Positions 10,821 to 24,400 of a stretch of DNA of 64,000 nucleotides are shown here, piece by piece. A program made the translations under genes and the position numbers. The DNA is taken from contig JABRWF010000004.1 of assembly GCA_018343915.1 (NCBI GenBank), positions 1,860,001-1,924,000 of the forward strand, in the 5' to 3' direction. The DNA comes from Agroathelia rolfsii. Lineage: Eukaryota; Basidiomycota; Agaricomycetes; Amylocorticiales; Amylocorticiaceae. Within the stretch, counting starts at the first letter, position 1, and each line of letters begins with the position of its first letter. Under the pieces are notes generated by a model. That model searched no databases, was not told the origin of the DNA, and saw nothing but the letters and a program-made list of their open reading frames with translations.

Positions 10821-12887
10821 ACGAAACTGCACCGCGTTTGTTGCCGTGTCTAATAATAACGATGCCCATTCGCCAAGTCGAGTGCTGGACGCATGTTACT
10901 TATCACATATACACTCACTCATGGACATGTAGATGAGAGAATATCTGTTGTGCTCTTACTTATCCTTGCTCCCTTATGATATATCAACCCTGTTTCCTTT
11001 CTCGTTTTTGTATAACCACGTCGCGTCGGTCGTTACTCCCCGTCACTCGCTATCTATACACACTTATCACATAGACTTTTCGGACATTATTACCCTTTTT
11101 CCATTCCCCCCCCCCCTCTTTTCCATACACCAATTTGAATGTGGTTGACCGCTGCTTTCATATAGCAGCAGTCCACCTGACTTTTTTTCTTCTTCTTTAT
11201 TTTTCCTTTGCCTTTTCTACAGTATATACCTGTTGGCACGTACATAATATATTTTCTCCCCTCGCCATCATCATTCCAATATCAATTATCAGTATGATTT
11301 GTCTATATATCGGTATATGGATGGTTGTCCAGCTCTGTGTCTTGTGCCCATTCACAGGTATGCCTGTGCATTTCTAGGGAGTCACACAGCACAATTCAAT
11401 CATCAATCTCCATCGAGGGTCGTCGCCACCACGTGGTGGTGTGTGGTGATGCACTGGCATATGTCGTATCAGAGCAACCAGCAGACTATATACAGACTAT
11501 TATATATTATCATGTATCAGACATATCAGACATGTTTCCGTTCTCAGTACAAATCATCTTCCTTAAGGGGGGGGGGGGGGGGAGCCTGGCCAGTGGCCAT
11601 GAAGCTTAGAAGTTTATATACATGTATGACTTGAGAGTTCGCTGGTACGCGCTACCCACGGACTTCCGCCGCGTTTGCTTGGGAGCATCAATCAACTTGG
11701 AAGGAGAAGTTTGGGCCTTTTGATCTTCTCTCTGAGTCAATGCTCATGTTCTAGATTGATTCTTTCTTTCTTTTCTTTATCTATCCTCATTTGGTTTACT
11801 GGGCACTGGGCCGGAACGCTCGAAAGAGTGATATAACTATAACAAGTCCTCCGGCTCGTAGTAATTTGAAGAAAAGTAAAACTCGCAATGTTTCACTTTT
11901 GAATGCTCATCCCGAGTTAGGTCCCTCTTCTATTAGATTCTTCTTTTACATCCACCCATCCTCGGTTGATGAAGTATTTAAGAAAAAGCCGCAAGAAATC
12001 TACTACCTCGTCATGAGCATATGGATGGTCGAAGCTGGGCTGACATTACCCAAGTTCGAGTTGCACGTAAGAAATTGAATTACATATCTTACTTACGCGG
12101 CAAGCTAGTGTGCTACCCGCCATGACAGACCTCCCGAACTTCTTAATTAAGTCACAAGACTGCTATAATCATCGGCAACTAGCCGCTGATGTTGTGCTAA
12201 AGCCGTACTAAACTACCGGTACTTATTGCTGTCGCCGTACATCTGGTGGCCAGTGCGAAAAAAAAAAACTCCATTCGTCTAGCTGCCAGTGAGCCACTCA
12301 TAATAATACAACACACGACTATATCTCACCCTCCCCAATAATAATGCCGCTAGCACTTTATTTTTATTCTAAAACATTTGTACTTTTTCTTATTCTTCTA
12401 TTTTAGCTACATGATGATTAGACCGGCACCGGTTTTACTCTAGGAGTCCTAGCCTACCGGACGGCAACTCATCATGGTTGAATTTGCTTTCTCTATGAGC
12501 GTTTTGTGCCTGGCCAACTATATTAATAAAGCGCGCATATATGGGCCCAGTAGTGTGCGTACATGTATCCTAGTACTCCACATGCTGCTAGGCCAAAAAT
12601 TAACACGCTAGTAAGTAATAGCAAGCGAAGAGAAATGTCATGCTATTTATGCCATATCCAAGTGTAAATTTAATGATGTCAACCCATTCTAGGGTAGAGC
12701 CAAAGAATGAATCATCTACGCTGGTCTAATACTGTGTATATATGGATCAAACCGTGCTTCACGTTTCGTATCTCTAAATCCATGGCCATCTATTAAAAGA
12801 AGTGCAAAGGTATCATAATTCGTAGTAGCGTGAAAAAAAAAAAATCTATGTCATATTATTGCTAGTATTAAACAAGAATGTAGACTT
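10821..12887. other. Intergenic gap between convergent genes
   Basis: This gap lies between the 3' ends of the GH16 gene and the ArAE-like gene. It is T-rich on the plus strand up to about 11300, where 3' untranslated sequence is likely. It holds an 11-base C run at 11106-11116 and a 16-base G run at 11567-11582. Frames up to 111 codons occur (for example 11299-11634), but they are low-complexity or overlap each other. I see no domain, no credible exon chain and no RNA gene. Confidence 0.6.
11567..11582. repeat. 16-base G homopolymer
   Basis: A run of 16 G in otherwise AT-rich intergenic DNA. Shorter pure runs of the same kind occur at 41122-41135 (14 G), 45649-45661 (13 G, in an intron of the NADH dehydrogenase gene), 38565-38575 (11 C) and 11106-11116 (11 C). 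Confidence 0.95.
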
Positions 12888-15800
12888 CTAGACCTCATGA
12901 GCGAAATGACTCGGCATTGGTGTCTGGAGCGATTCCGTGCGCGAAGCCATGTCAAGGCCGTAGCCATGCTGCTTGCGCGACGCGTATTGTTTGATACCTA
13001 CTCCATGAATGTGGTACTGCTCGCCCACGAGCTCCTTAACGGCGACCATAAGGCGGTCAAGTAAGGTGCAGACGGTAAAGGCCGTGGACACGCCTACGCA
13101 GAACATCCTAAAAAGTTGAAGATGAGCCCAAAGAAAGAAAGAAAAAAGAACTGATAGAATGCCAATACGAACATGTATTGCTCATTTTCGAGAATCTCGA
13201 TCGTCATCGTTCTCGGCAGGCCGAAATCGTCTTCCATTCCCTCTCGCACGACGCTAAAGCCGTATTCTTGCGCCAAGAACCGGTCCACGAGTGGACATGG
13301 CGTGATTTGAGGGAGAGGGGTCCCTGTACGCAGCGATGTCGATATCATGCCTTTCAATAGATTACAGTTTAGCCAGACATTACTGGAACATGGCACGAAG
13401 TGCCTGCTTACTGATGACAGAGAGAATGTCGCCCTGGAAGTCCGAATCTACAAACCGGGTCCGGCGCAGGAACGCTTGCGACCATGGTCGATCCAGGTGC
13501 TCTATCACAGACATCATATGACTAAGTGCATATGCTAGTTGCCTATGGAAGGATTAGCGTCAGCACAACATAGAGAATATTAATAATTTGATCCATGACA
13601 CGGACATTTCGAGATCGAGAATCTTCTTGTATCTTTCTGCGGGCCATCGGCCCCTTAACGAGAACTAATAGATGAATCGAAGAAACGATTTGTTTTGAGA
13701 TGTCGTTACATAGTTTACCGTCTCATGTAGCGTACCTCGTAGATGACGTTTGCACGTAGGAGCAAGGATCGCCTCAATTTGGCCCGGATAGCGATCAGGC
13801 TCTGGACAATTTCCTGGGTGTCCTCTGTCCTCGGCGAATGAGCGTAGGATACGATGGAGCAGTAAACCGCTCCGATCTCCGAGGAAACTGTGGCCAGGGA
13901 GGCTCGTTGATACCTACGGATTGTTGTCGCCGGCGGGAAAAATGAGAAAATGCTAAAAGAGAAGCAATATTGGTTGTCAACAGTCTATCATGGGTGATGA
14001 ACATGATTCTATTGAACATACAACGCCGCCGTGACACCTATGGTAACGAGGAGCCATCGCCTCTACATTTGTATATGAGTTTTAACAGAAACCATATTTT
14101 ACACAAGTCGAAGCTCACCCAGGCAACAGCGAACCCTTGACCAGGAGCTGAAGCACTCTGAACGATGCCGTCTTGATACGAATAGCCAATCACCTACAAA
14201 CAAGAGTCGGAAACAAATAACGCAGTCTCAACAAAACGAAGAAAACTAACCAACACAGTAGTCACTAAGAAGATGAGATTTGTCATAGGAGGGATCGGCC
14301 AATACAATCGTGCATAGAAAAGAATGGGGAATAATACAAAGCATACTGCAGCAAGACCGTATGGGTTGCCGGTGCCATTGCCAGCAGATATGTACCTGTG
14401 AGAGCGTTGGGGAAAGTAAACATGAAATATACGGCAACGGAACGCACCACATAACCATGCCTAAGACACCGCCCATGAAGGTGCTAAACACACGAGCAAC
14501 CCATCCAAAGGTTGTATCTCCTCTGAAACGTGCAATCGTGAGCTGCCCCATGATGCTATGATAGAGAAAATTAGTGCCTAAATCATAGTATTGCTTTGAA
14601 AATCACTCACATTGCCCACACTGTTTTGTGTTCTTTGGGTTTGATATATGAGTGTCAAATGAACATACAAAATTCAGAGACGCGACCAACCATAGCAAAA
14701 GCCTGCTGTGGACTTGAGATAGGCTGGGATGCACAACAAACCTAAAACCAATAGAGGTAAATCATACAGTCTGACAAACAACGGATAGCATTTTACATGT
14801 CAAGAGACCCCCTTTGATAGCAAACAATACATTTCCACCTTGTAGGCTCATAAGCCCCGCGTATATATAGCTCATGATCACCTCAGCGAGATTTCGAGGT
14901 GGCAGTGCGTCAGGATCTCGGGGTAAAGGCATGCCAAGATCATCCATCCATCCAGGCTGCATACCAGGGATAACATCTGATATTCGGGTTCAAGCCAGTT
15001 CAATAACGAGAGGAGAAGAATAGAGCAGTTACCAGGATTCTCTTCTTCATTGTGTTCGATCACATCGGTAGCGTCCCATTCGCTTAACCATGGCAATAGC
15101 TTGAGTAGGTTCGTGGCAGGAGTCCATAATTTATTCCTTCTCCTTTCTGTTTCCAATCTCACGATTTCCGACAACTGTGAAATAATTAAACGATTTCATC
15201 GTTGATGAATGTCTAAATTTTTGAAGTAGGGGCTGTTGCTTACCATATCCAGGACACGTATGGTAAACTCTTGTAGATGATACTGATAAACGTAACAGTG
15301 AAAGAGATAACGATGCGGAATCGGCTCATTTTCTGTCGAGTCGGGTTCGGTATCGCGATTGGGCTCGAAGAATCGTCGCCATGGGTCAATGACAAGCAGT
15401 CTGTTCCGGTTTTAGTGACACCGATAATCCTGAACCTCAAGTAGAATAGCAAACCTCTTTCGAAATCTAAAGTCGTCGAGTAAGGTCATCAACTCGTCCC
15501 GTACCTCTTCGTGACTTCGAAGACGCTCGTCCATGATTCGCTGGTGTTTTTTGGCTTTCCAGAATTCCCAACGTCCATCACGCACATGATTGAACCAATC
15601 TTGTATTGCTTTTAAACCTTTTTCGCAACCCTCAAGTAGTTCCTTACAACTCTCATTGGTTAGTTGTGTCGACAAGGCGGAAAATCGTGCCAGATCTGCC
15701 TCATTGCCCCGAGTGGCTTCAAATAGCTCATAGCCTTTGCTCTCGAAGACCCCAACCGGCTGAGGCGCCTCCATTTCGCGCGAAATTGCAAAATGGAGCA

Positions 15801-17666
15801 GAGCGTTATGTAAATGCCGATGCTGCCTGCTATGGTGATGGTGGTGAGCTGGATGCAAAAAGGCTTGATGGAAGTCAACATGGAAATGGGGAGAATGAAA
15901 ATGCCGATGATGGTGGTGATTATGATGTGTGCTAGAGGTTGAATTCTGGGCGATGTGCAATACAGGCTTCCGGCGACGATGTGCAGTGGTTTTGCCTGCG
16001 TCGTTTGGACCTATGGTACCATTGATCGAAGACGTATGAACGGGTGTTTGGTCCCCAGGGGTGCTGCTGACATGTCTCGGGTGTGAGGGAGCATGGCGCC
16101 CTCGTTCGACAGATGGTGCTCTTGAATGGCTTGGTGTTCCTGACGGCGAGGCCGCTCGAGATTGGATTGGGGAACCTAACCGTGATGCAGCAGGGGTTAT
16201 AGGGAATCTCTCGCGCGTGGGATCAATATGCGCGAAGAAACTTTGCATTCCGTTAGCACGTACAACCAGTCTTCGAACCAAGTTATGCATTAGTTTGTAA
16301 TCGGAAGGAGCAAAACGTCCATATATCATGTCGCTAGAAAGAAGCTGTAATACGGGTTGAATTAGTAGATGCAGGCAAGATAAGGGTCAATATTATGCAG
16401 CGACTTACCCTTCCCGACACAGCCAATGGAACCAAAGCAGCCTCTGCACCATTGACAGAAGCTACTATGCTAGAATGACTAAACTGAGGATCTTCTATGT
16501 CAGTCGCCAATACTTGACGATGTTGCTGCAGCGCCTTGATCAGCGGCCCGATCACACCCTGAAACCTCGCAGTGAATTGGGCCGAAGCAGTCAGAGGGAA
16601 AAGGAGAACCGAGAAAACGATTGAAAGTGCAGAATGTATACAAAGTGGCACCATTATGATTTGACCAATCTAGTAAACAAGGTTAGTGAGAATTCGTGAC
16701 AGATATGTTAGGGTGTCGTATACCGAGTAATAAGGGTATGGAAAAAGTGCACCAGTGGTCAAACAGATATCTATCGGGATTGTGAGTATGTGCGAGACTA
16801 ATGAATAGACTGACGAACCCAGAGCGATGCATCCAAACAAGGTAGCAGGTGTATATGGCCCGGGACCTTGGCGAGCTTTGATGTACTACAGATATAAATT
16901 ACTATGACGAACATGAATATCATCGCTTCTGAGATCATACCAGAAGAACTGAAGTGCCAATAAAGAGAAAGACGGCGAGGATGACCATTGGCTAAGAAAT
17001 AAACCAGTCATTGGCAGGCTTTCATGCACATTGAATATATGCCTACCTTGGCTTCGACGTACTGTCCCGTGAAGATAACAGCCTGAGGGGCCGTAGGATC
17101 ATGGACCTCCCGAGTGAGATTGGCAAGTGTAAGAGCTAGACAACACCATCTTGAAATACGTCTTTGCAATGTCTAAAGAAAGAAACTCTGTGACTCACGC
17201 CCAAGAACAACCAACAAACAGTAGGGTTAAGAGCTCCCTTTCAAGTACGGCTACTAGAGGGTCAGATGGAGGGGATATGAAAGAAGCTGCAGAAACTTTT
17301 AGTTTAATGCAAATGACGGAATTTGATGGATGACATGCCTATCAGGATGAGGAAGCTGGCCTAAAAACTATTGTTAAATGTGTATGTCTATGAAATGAGT
17401 TTGCGGCATCTTACTTGTCCAAGTGTGGTTTCTACCGTAGGTATCACAAAAATGATAGCCCCCACCCATGCGGCCACTGCAGACCGAATAACAGGCTTCA
17501 ACTTCGACCAAGTCAAATTTGCGGGTATCCATTTCAGACTTTGTGGCAGGGTAAACATGGATACAAGGGGATTTGGTCGATGAGACGGTTGCGCGGCATC
17601 ATTTGCCATTTTTTGGGTCTTCTCATAAGCATCGCGAGTACTCGTATGACTTTTGGATGTCGCCAT
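12888..17666 (-). CDS. ArAE/FUSC-like multi-pass membrane protein (putative ER transporter, DUF2421 type)
   Basis: Start at 17666 (MATSKSHTSTRDAYEK), stop TAG at 12888-12890. The N-terminal exon has a short polar tail followed by SLKWIPANLTWSKLKPVIRSA and a first membrane helix AVAAWVGAIIFVIP. This arrangement is typical of the fungal putative ER transporter 6TM N-terminal family (ArAE_2_N with DUF2421), related to aromatic-acid exporters and fusaric-acid-resistance proteins. Further hydrophobic exons follow across 16334-17300. A long soluble middle (15412-16329) carries FDPSDYKLMHNLV-type text, a His-rich stretch and a helical region EEVRDELMTLLDDFRFR. A second hydrophobic block runs from about 14970 to 13800. 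The last exon (12890-13106) is soluble. There are well over ten short introns and I did not place them all, so the true protein is probably about 1,100-1,200 residues. The substrate is unknown. Confidence 0.75.
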
Positions 17667-19621
17667 GGATTTTGTGCATAAATAGGGATAGGAGTGTAAG
17701 TTCAGAGCGGCAAATTGACGGATTTAAACTTAAAGGATCAAAGCTCTCGCCTATTGATAGCCGTGTGATATCATTCACGTGGTTACAAAACTTGCTAGAT
17801 CAACCCTACAATAAAAATGCCCTCAATTTTTCCACCAAAGTAGGAAATCCATTGTTAACACCCCCCAATCTTTAACTATATATTTACCCCTCCCCTCCCT
17901 AACTTCGTCAATTACCACAACACAATTAACTGGTTCGCTAACCTTTCCAGTATATTCGTCACAATAACCCTTATGCCACTACACATCACACTTCCCTATT
18001 CTGCATAGCTTACACTACAGCCCTCGTTGCACCGTAGTTTGTTTTTAGTACATGATGCGGTATATAAACGTAAAAAAAAGATCCTATCACGGGTTAGTAG
18101 GTTGGAGTTGAAATGTTAGGCAGGCAATGCCAGTTTGACCCTGGCAACGCAACTCGGAAGCAAAATGAGTTTGAGACTCGGAGGCCATTTGTCGTCTGCT
18201 GAGTATCAGTGGCTCTCTGGCCGACTGTTTCACTTGCATCAGTCATGGTTATCCTTTTCTTGTAGCTCATCGTTGCTATTCCTGTTGTTTGACTGGCTCC
18301 TCTCTTCCACTCTCAACTATAATTTTAGAGGTGTTGGGATTAGAGTCCTGTAAGAAAGTACCAAAAAGGAACAACTTGACATAGAGAACTGTTATCCAGA
18401 TCTTGTTCAACTTAAGTTATAGTCACGTTATTAGATTAATCAAAATCAATAGTGGTCCTCTAGTCGCCAGTTTACTGGGCACAATTCGCTTTGCGGTAAA
18501 TGCTTGCTAGTTGGTTGATCTAAGATGTGTCTAAAAAGGTGATGATTATTATATGATCCACTCATAGTGATTTATTCGAAACTTCTTTGAGGTGCAGTGA
18601 AATGATCAGTTATAGGGCGCCACGTAGAGCCTTTCTCCTTCGATCGTCATTCCTTATATGATGGCCAGAACAAATGTGCTGCAATCTTCAAACAGGTCAT
18701 TACTAAATGAAGATAAGACACCTGGAACCACTTGCGTTCAGTGACACCAATAACCGAAATACAAAACTTCATGATGCATCAAAATACGAGATAACTAGGT
18801 CTTGCACGAGACTCTACTAGCATCCTTTGTCACATGGATACGTTTCCGTCTTTGTCTATACAGTGATAGTGGCCCGGGTGCCAGTGTGCGAATATGTATC
18901 GAATGCACGTGAGCGAACGTGCTCTACATCAGGAGATGCTAAGAAAATATGTCGAACCCGAGCCTCGAGTTGAGTTTACGATATAAACATGGTACTACAT
19001 CAACTGATAGCGCCTCTATGTTGCATGATGTTAACTACATGGGGCTATACTAGTATAATCCCGAGCTGGGGGTCAGGTTTGACATAGATTTTTTTTAGCA
19101 TTTTATAACATTATTGGAATAAATGTGATGAGAAAATGACTTGTATATTCGGTAGATAAAATGTATCGGTTTTATACATGTACGTTAATTGTGAGACATA
19201 AGACAAAAGACTACAAAAGATACAAAAAGAATAATTGTTCTGACGCATACAAAAGTACATACTGTATTCGTAGCTGTGTATTGTCCTTATTATCCAACAA
19301 ACATGTATTTGAGTTCTTCAGGTTATCTTTCCTGCGTAAACTTTTGTGCGTAGCACACTGGCAGGCCATTGCTAGTGTAAATGGCAAGTTCTTTTTTCTC
19401 TTACTTCTGTTCCTTATGCCTATGTGTCTCACTACAACCATTCTTGTCGACTCACTCAATTCAATACCTACCTATAATAAACCACCATGAGCGCTGAGTC
19501 TAATTCTAATCAAGAAGCCGAATGCCGTCAGCATGTTAGCGACCTCGTTATAAGAAAAATTCACATATATTTGAGTATTTAATATCAGCAAATAGAAATC
19601 ATCTCAAAATTTCTTGCTAGC
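17667..19621. other. Intergenic region without a recognised gene
   Basis: This region lies upstream of both the ArAE-like gene (minus) and the cupin gene (plus), so it should contain both promoters. Between 17870 and 19480 the sequence is AT-rich with only short unrelated frames. A frame at 19161-19490 (about 110 codons) has hydrophobic stretches but no family character. An ATG with a good context (CCACC before it) at 19487 opens a 32-codon frame and could be an alternative upstream start exon for the cupin gene. Confidence 0.5.
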
Positions 19622-20610
19622 ATGTACCTTATCGATACCACCCTCCTTCACTCCATTGCTCCTGTCTTCCCCCTCCCCGATGGGACAACCGACACCAGAG
19701 AAGAGTCGGCCAGCTCTTGTGCCATCATCACCGCAATGAAAATGATAAAACATCCAGAAGTACGATACAACTCAAGTTGTAGTTCATTGCCTAATCCTCA
19801 GAGCTAAGTACTCACGTCGATAACCACAGGGCGGCTATTTTACAGAAACAGACCGTGATACACGACGTGTGGCCAATCCTTTCCACTCGAGTTACAAAAG
19901 TGGCTTAACGACAGTCGACGCAAGGCGATGTTTTACGGCAATGACGACCATGGATGCCAGGGAGGAGGGGGAGATAGTCACGTGGACCAAACTGACGAGG
20001 GCAGCGAGCACGAGCATTCATTATTTACTGACAGAGGTAAGAAGCCTGGGAAGCTTTCATCGAAATCGAGGACGGTGAGTGGGTATTTCTTTTCTGCCCG
20101 TTCATTCGTTTCTCCGCTGGAGCAGGGTTTGTGATCTGAGGGGATGAGCTGATGGCAGCGGTAACAGAACAGTGCACACGCTTCATAGGGGCCGCGCCCA
20201 ATATATCATCATTCACGCTGACGAGATCACCAATGGAATTCGTGCCAAGGGCGAGGCGCGGATCGAGACGTATGTGGTAGGGCAGAACATTGTGGCGGGG
20301 GAGAAGCTGCAGTGGATAGTAGAGGGAGGCAAGTATAAAGCAAGTTTCTTGCTACCAGATGAAGAAGGCGGTAAGAGAAGTCGGGATGGGTGTTTGATCA
20401 GTGAGGCGAGTAACTCTTGTTGGACTATGTTATGAGAGCTGTGTTGATATGATTAAAAACATGCAGACAGTCATTCCAGGCTTTGAGTACGCGGATCATG
20501 ATTTTCTCACGCTAGAGGGGCTGGTTGAACTTGTGGGGGAGGAGCGGGCGACAGACTTGATATGGTGTCTAACAAAGAGCATAAACTCTCAGCGAAGCAA
20601 TGAGTCTTGA
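19622..20610 (+). CDS. DUF985-type cupin (Cupin_5, YML079W-like), multi-exon
   Basis: A small beta-barrel protein of the cupin DUF985 family; its biochemical role is not established. The first exon from ATG 19622 runs to IKHPE at about 19759. An intron separates it from GGYFTETDRDTRRVANPF, reconstituting the family hallmark HPEGGYF. The next exon gives SIHYLLTE and SFHRNRGR, then an intron (20070-20167) joins to TVHTLHRGRAQYIIIHADE, the barrel core with two His residues. YVVGQNIVAGEKLQWIVEGG follows. The last intron is unusual. A GC donor (GAG then GCGAGT near 20406) spliced to the AG before 20467 gives CLISETVIPGFEYADHDFL, close to the family pattern. A GT donor a few bases earlier with a later AG would instead give CLIIIPGFEY. 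The 5' end is uncertain: an upstream ATG at 19487 may add an exon. Confidence 0.8.
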
Positions 20611-21440
20611 ATCTATCCTTCATAGATATCACTGAATGGTAAGATGAATTCACTGCCGAAATGTAATCACTTTGGGCTCAATGGAGCTTGAAGACTTGAA
20701 TCTTAGTCTCGATTTGGATAATTGCAATTGCGGGAATGAATAAAGCGGTTTTGAGTCCATACAAACAGCGGAAGGAAGAGCTTTGAAAAAGCTTAAGCTG
20801 CACAAACGTAATCCAGACATAGTTTTTTATTATGAAAGCACTGCACCGTGAGTCACAAGGATATATAAGCTAAGCATCACCATATCCAGCATTTATATGC
20901 TCTCTGCATACCAGCCTGAGCAAGCCATCCTCACTAGATCCATGAAAATTTAGCTTAGCCTAAATAGCCTCAAGGCAAATCCCAAGCCGTATTCCAGCCT
21001 TCACCCTAAGCCATGTGAAATATGCATGTGCGCATATTTATTCAAAACTCTGCCAGTATGACAGCACGAGCTTGGACATAAGTGTCACATAATATGATTG
21101 TGTCGGTGGAACGCAAGTTGGCAGGATGATAAAGGGGTATTCCAGACTTCGTGAAGGTTTCCTACAAGTTTATTGAGTGTTTTTATGATCTTGAGTGCTG
21201 CCATAAGTTCAAGAAGAATGTGGATGTGTGCTCATGCTCATATAGGCGAACACGTACGGCATATAAACTTTTTTTAAAAAAAAAGACACTCATGTGATGG
21301 GATATGGTAATTATGTCATGTGATCTAACGCGTCGACGCGTCAATTATGCATGGCCATTCAAGTTGTCATCGTTTAGCGCCCACAGCCTGAGCACTGGCA
21401 GGTCTTTGTCTGATTCGAACAAGTTTTCCCCGTATGCGAC
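20611..21440. other. Intergenic region upstream of the BRCT gene
   Basis: About 830 bases between two genes in the same orientation. I see only short frames and no domain. It should contain the cupin 3' end and the promoter of the BRCT gene. Inverted ACGCGT and CGTCGACG words lie at 21327-21340, but I cannot assign a factor. Confidence 0.5.
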
Positions 21441-21455
21441 GTGCATATCAGTAAA

Positions 21456-24400
21456 ATGTCTCAACCCACCAAACACATATTTACAAGCATACGTTATCAC
21501 CTCCCCAGCTCGTGGCCCGAACCTCGGCGTAATGATCTCATTAAACTCATCGAGGCTAATGGAGGTTCTCCGGCCACCGATATCCTTGACGCAACTCATA
21601 TCGTAACGAATACTCACCAATTTGAGAGATGGAAGGAAGTGCCTGAGGAAAAGGCGGTCGTTACAGTGCGAGCTTTTGCTTCTTCAGAAGACGATAACTC
21701 GAACTCACGATTCAACTAGGACGAATGGGTTGAAAGATGCGTGACTCTCCAGAAATTACAGCCGTAGGTATTGTTCAAAAATATGTCAAGGTCATGCATC
21801 AACTCTTTGGCTTCTCAGGACGCAATTCTACTCCGCGGACCCGGCTATGATCTTCTCTGGGGTTGTTGCATGCGCTACTGGTGTCAGTGCTTTGACCATA
21901 CAGTGTATGTTGCCTAATCTCAGAGTTATTCACAGATACCTTCAAATGACATGGAAGTCATGAGCGCCGGGATTACAGGCCTAGGGGGGCAGTGGCGTGT
22001 CGGTCTCACTCGAGATGTTACACACTTATTTGCCCTTGGTCCTGGATCAGACAAGTACGAAACCGCGATGCATTATCAAGGATCCACGGGTGTCAAAGTG
22101 CTTTTGCCTCATTGGTTTGACGATACTATGAAATTGGGGACTCGACTTCTGCCCACAGCCCATTACGAATGGCCTGAACCTGGTCTGTTACGACCTACGC
22201 CTGAGGACGGTAAGCCGCATCCGGAGGAGGAGCGCGGCAGGATTCTGGACAAATATCGACAACAGCTGCTCAAAATTGCAAGGTGGTCCGAAAGCGATGG
22301 CGTCCCGCAAACCAAAGAAAATAGGAATGTCTGGCATGGAAAACGAATACTTCTGAGCTCGACTCTTGATCTCATGCCCACCACGCGAGACGCAATCATT
22401 TCAGGAACAACGCGTCTTGGAGGAAAGTTTGTTGAACTGCAGACCCGCAATGGCATGGGTTCACTGCATGAAGAGAGTGAAAAGATAGAAGAAACTGATA
22501 TATATATTACTCGATATCGCTCTGGCACGGCTTACGCTAAGGTCATCTTGTCTTACCATATTAGGACCACTCCTGGCTAAAACTATGATACAGGCTGTAC
22601 GGGCAGACAAAACAATTGCCACCATCACCTGGCTCTTTCACGTTGAGGCCACCGGCGTCATGTCCAGCCCTAGGGATCAACTATTACACTATCCCATCCC
22701 AAAGTCAACCATTGACGGTTTTAGCCAGCATGCATGTACCTAATTCAGCCATGATTTTGTAATGGTCCTAACAACATTGATTTCAGCAAATCACGATATC
22801 CAACTATACTGGTGAGACCCGTGAATACATCAAGAAACTCATCGCGGTCATGGGTGCAACTTTTACGCCAAGTATGTCTGCCAAAAACACCGTAGTTATT
22901 GCCGCTTTGTACGTTTTCGCTGTGCTTTCCAGTTCTGTATACACTGAAACTGATTATTCACAGCTTGCAAGGTGCAAAAACTGAGAAAGCGCAGGCATGG
23001 TCCATCCCGGTCGTGAATCACCTTTGGCTTGAAGACTGCTTTGTCCAATGGCGAGCCCTAACCGTCGGGGTGGATAAGTACATCAATTTCCCCCCTCGCA
23101 TGGATTTCAGCCAAGTCTTGGCTACGCGCGGTCTTGGAAGGAGGGTCTTAGACGATGCCGATCTTGATCTAAGGGATTTTGATGATGATGAAGCTGAGGT
23201 CCAGGGCCAGGATCAGGGTCCGAGCCAAGACGTCGAGATGGATGAGAACCGTCCCATTGCAGTCCAAAAGGGCACCTCGAAAGATGTCCCTAAAGATACT
23301 TCTGGCGACGACGAACCAGGTCCGAGTTCTGGTGTCTTTCTGAATGACCCGCGTAGCGCCGATGACGAAATGGAAATTGATGAACTCCCCAAGGCCTCAT
23401 CTCCCAAGAAAGATCCACAAAGCGTTAGGAAACCTCCTGATGCTTCAAAACCAGGCAAGGCTGAGCGTAAGGTGGCCAATGGACTGAAACGGAAGGCTAC
23501 TGAGGCCCTTTCCTCCAACACCGAAAGTGAAGCTGAAGAAGTTCCTCCCGTGGTCGCTACTAAGCGCAAGAAACTTGTTCGTCGCAGCGGGACGAAATTT
23601 GAGGTGGACCTGAGTACGCCAAAGAAGAACCTTAGTACTGACAGGAAAGCTACTTCCGCGAACAAGATGTCCTTTGACCTGTCCGGCGACGAAGCAAACG
23701 AGGACCCGGAAAAAGAACAAGCCGATTCTTCGTCGCGAAGGAAAATACCGAGCCTCAGTAAGAAGATAAGGACGCCAAGTCCACTGCCATTATCATCGGA
23801 AGACGAAGGAGATGTGGCTCGCGACGCTAGAAGGAAACCATCCAAGGATATGACCCTCAAACCCAGCTCACGCTCAAGCAGAAAGGGGAAAGACACCGCT
23901 GTTGCTGTTGCTGAGGAAGCCGCTATAATCGCGCCGAAGTCGGATAAGGGCAAAGGCAAAGGAAAGGAAATGCGTCCAGAATCATCTACAGGATCAAAGT
24001 CTACCGGAAAGCTCAAGCAACAATCTTCCCAGGTTTCAGTGGTCATGCCTCCATTACCTGTTGGTGCACCGACGAAGGTCTTGGAAGCACGAGCTGAATC
24101 CGTTCGCATCGAGAAAGAGGATTCCGCTAGTTCACCCCTTTCTGGCAATGAAGGCCAAATCTCGAAGCAGCTGTCAACGGTCCACATTGATGAGCCTGAG
24201 ATCATATCAGGGAGAAGTAAGCGTAGTGCCGCCACGAAAGCGACACAAAAATTACGGACGGAAATCGTGCCGGATATGTTGGAGTATCAGCAGGCTATGA
24301 AGAAGACGGGGAAAGCTCGCGATAAGGCGCTCGGCAAAGGATTGGAGGCTCCTTCGCAAACTCCAATTTCTGCTACGAGTTCCAAGAAACGCCGGACTTC

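Noticed and set aside
18000..19480. Possible RNA genes or tRNAs in gene-free stretches
   Set aside because: I looked for the tRNA T-loop pattern GGTTCRANNCC with a matching acceptor stem here and in the other gaps and found none. A covariance-model search would be needed to be sure.
21441..21455. Upstream ATG for the BRCT gene (MHISK extension)
   Set aside because: It is in frame and possible, but the ATG at 21456 has an AAA context and gives a start right before the first BRCT strand, so I chose the latter.
23213..24235. 340-codon minus-strand frame opposite the BRCT gene
   Set aside because: It mirrors the Lys/Glu/Ser-rich linker of the BRCT protein as a Leu/Ser/Phe-rich frame, a typical antisense shadow.
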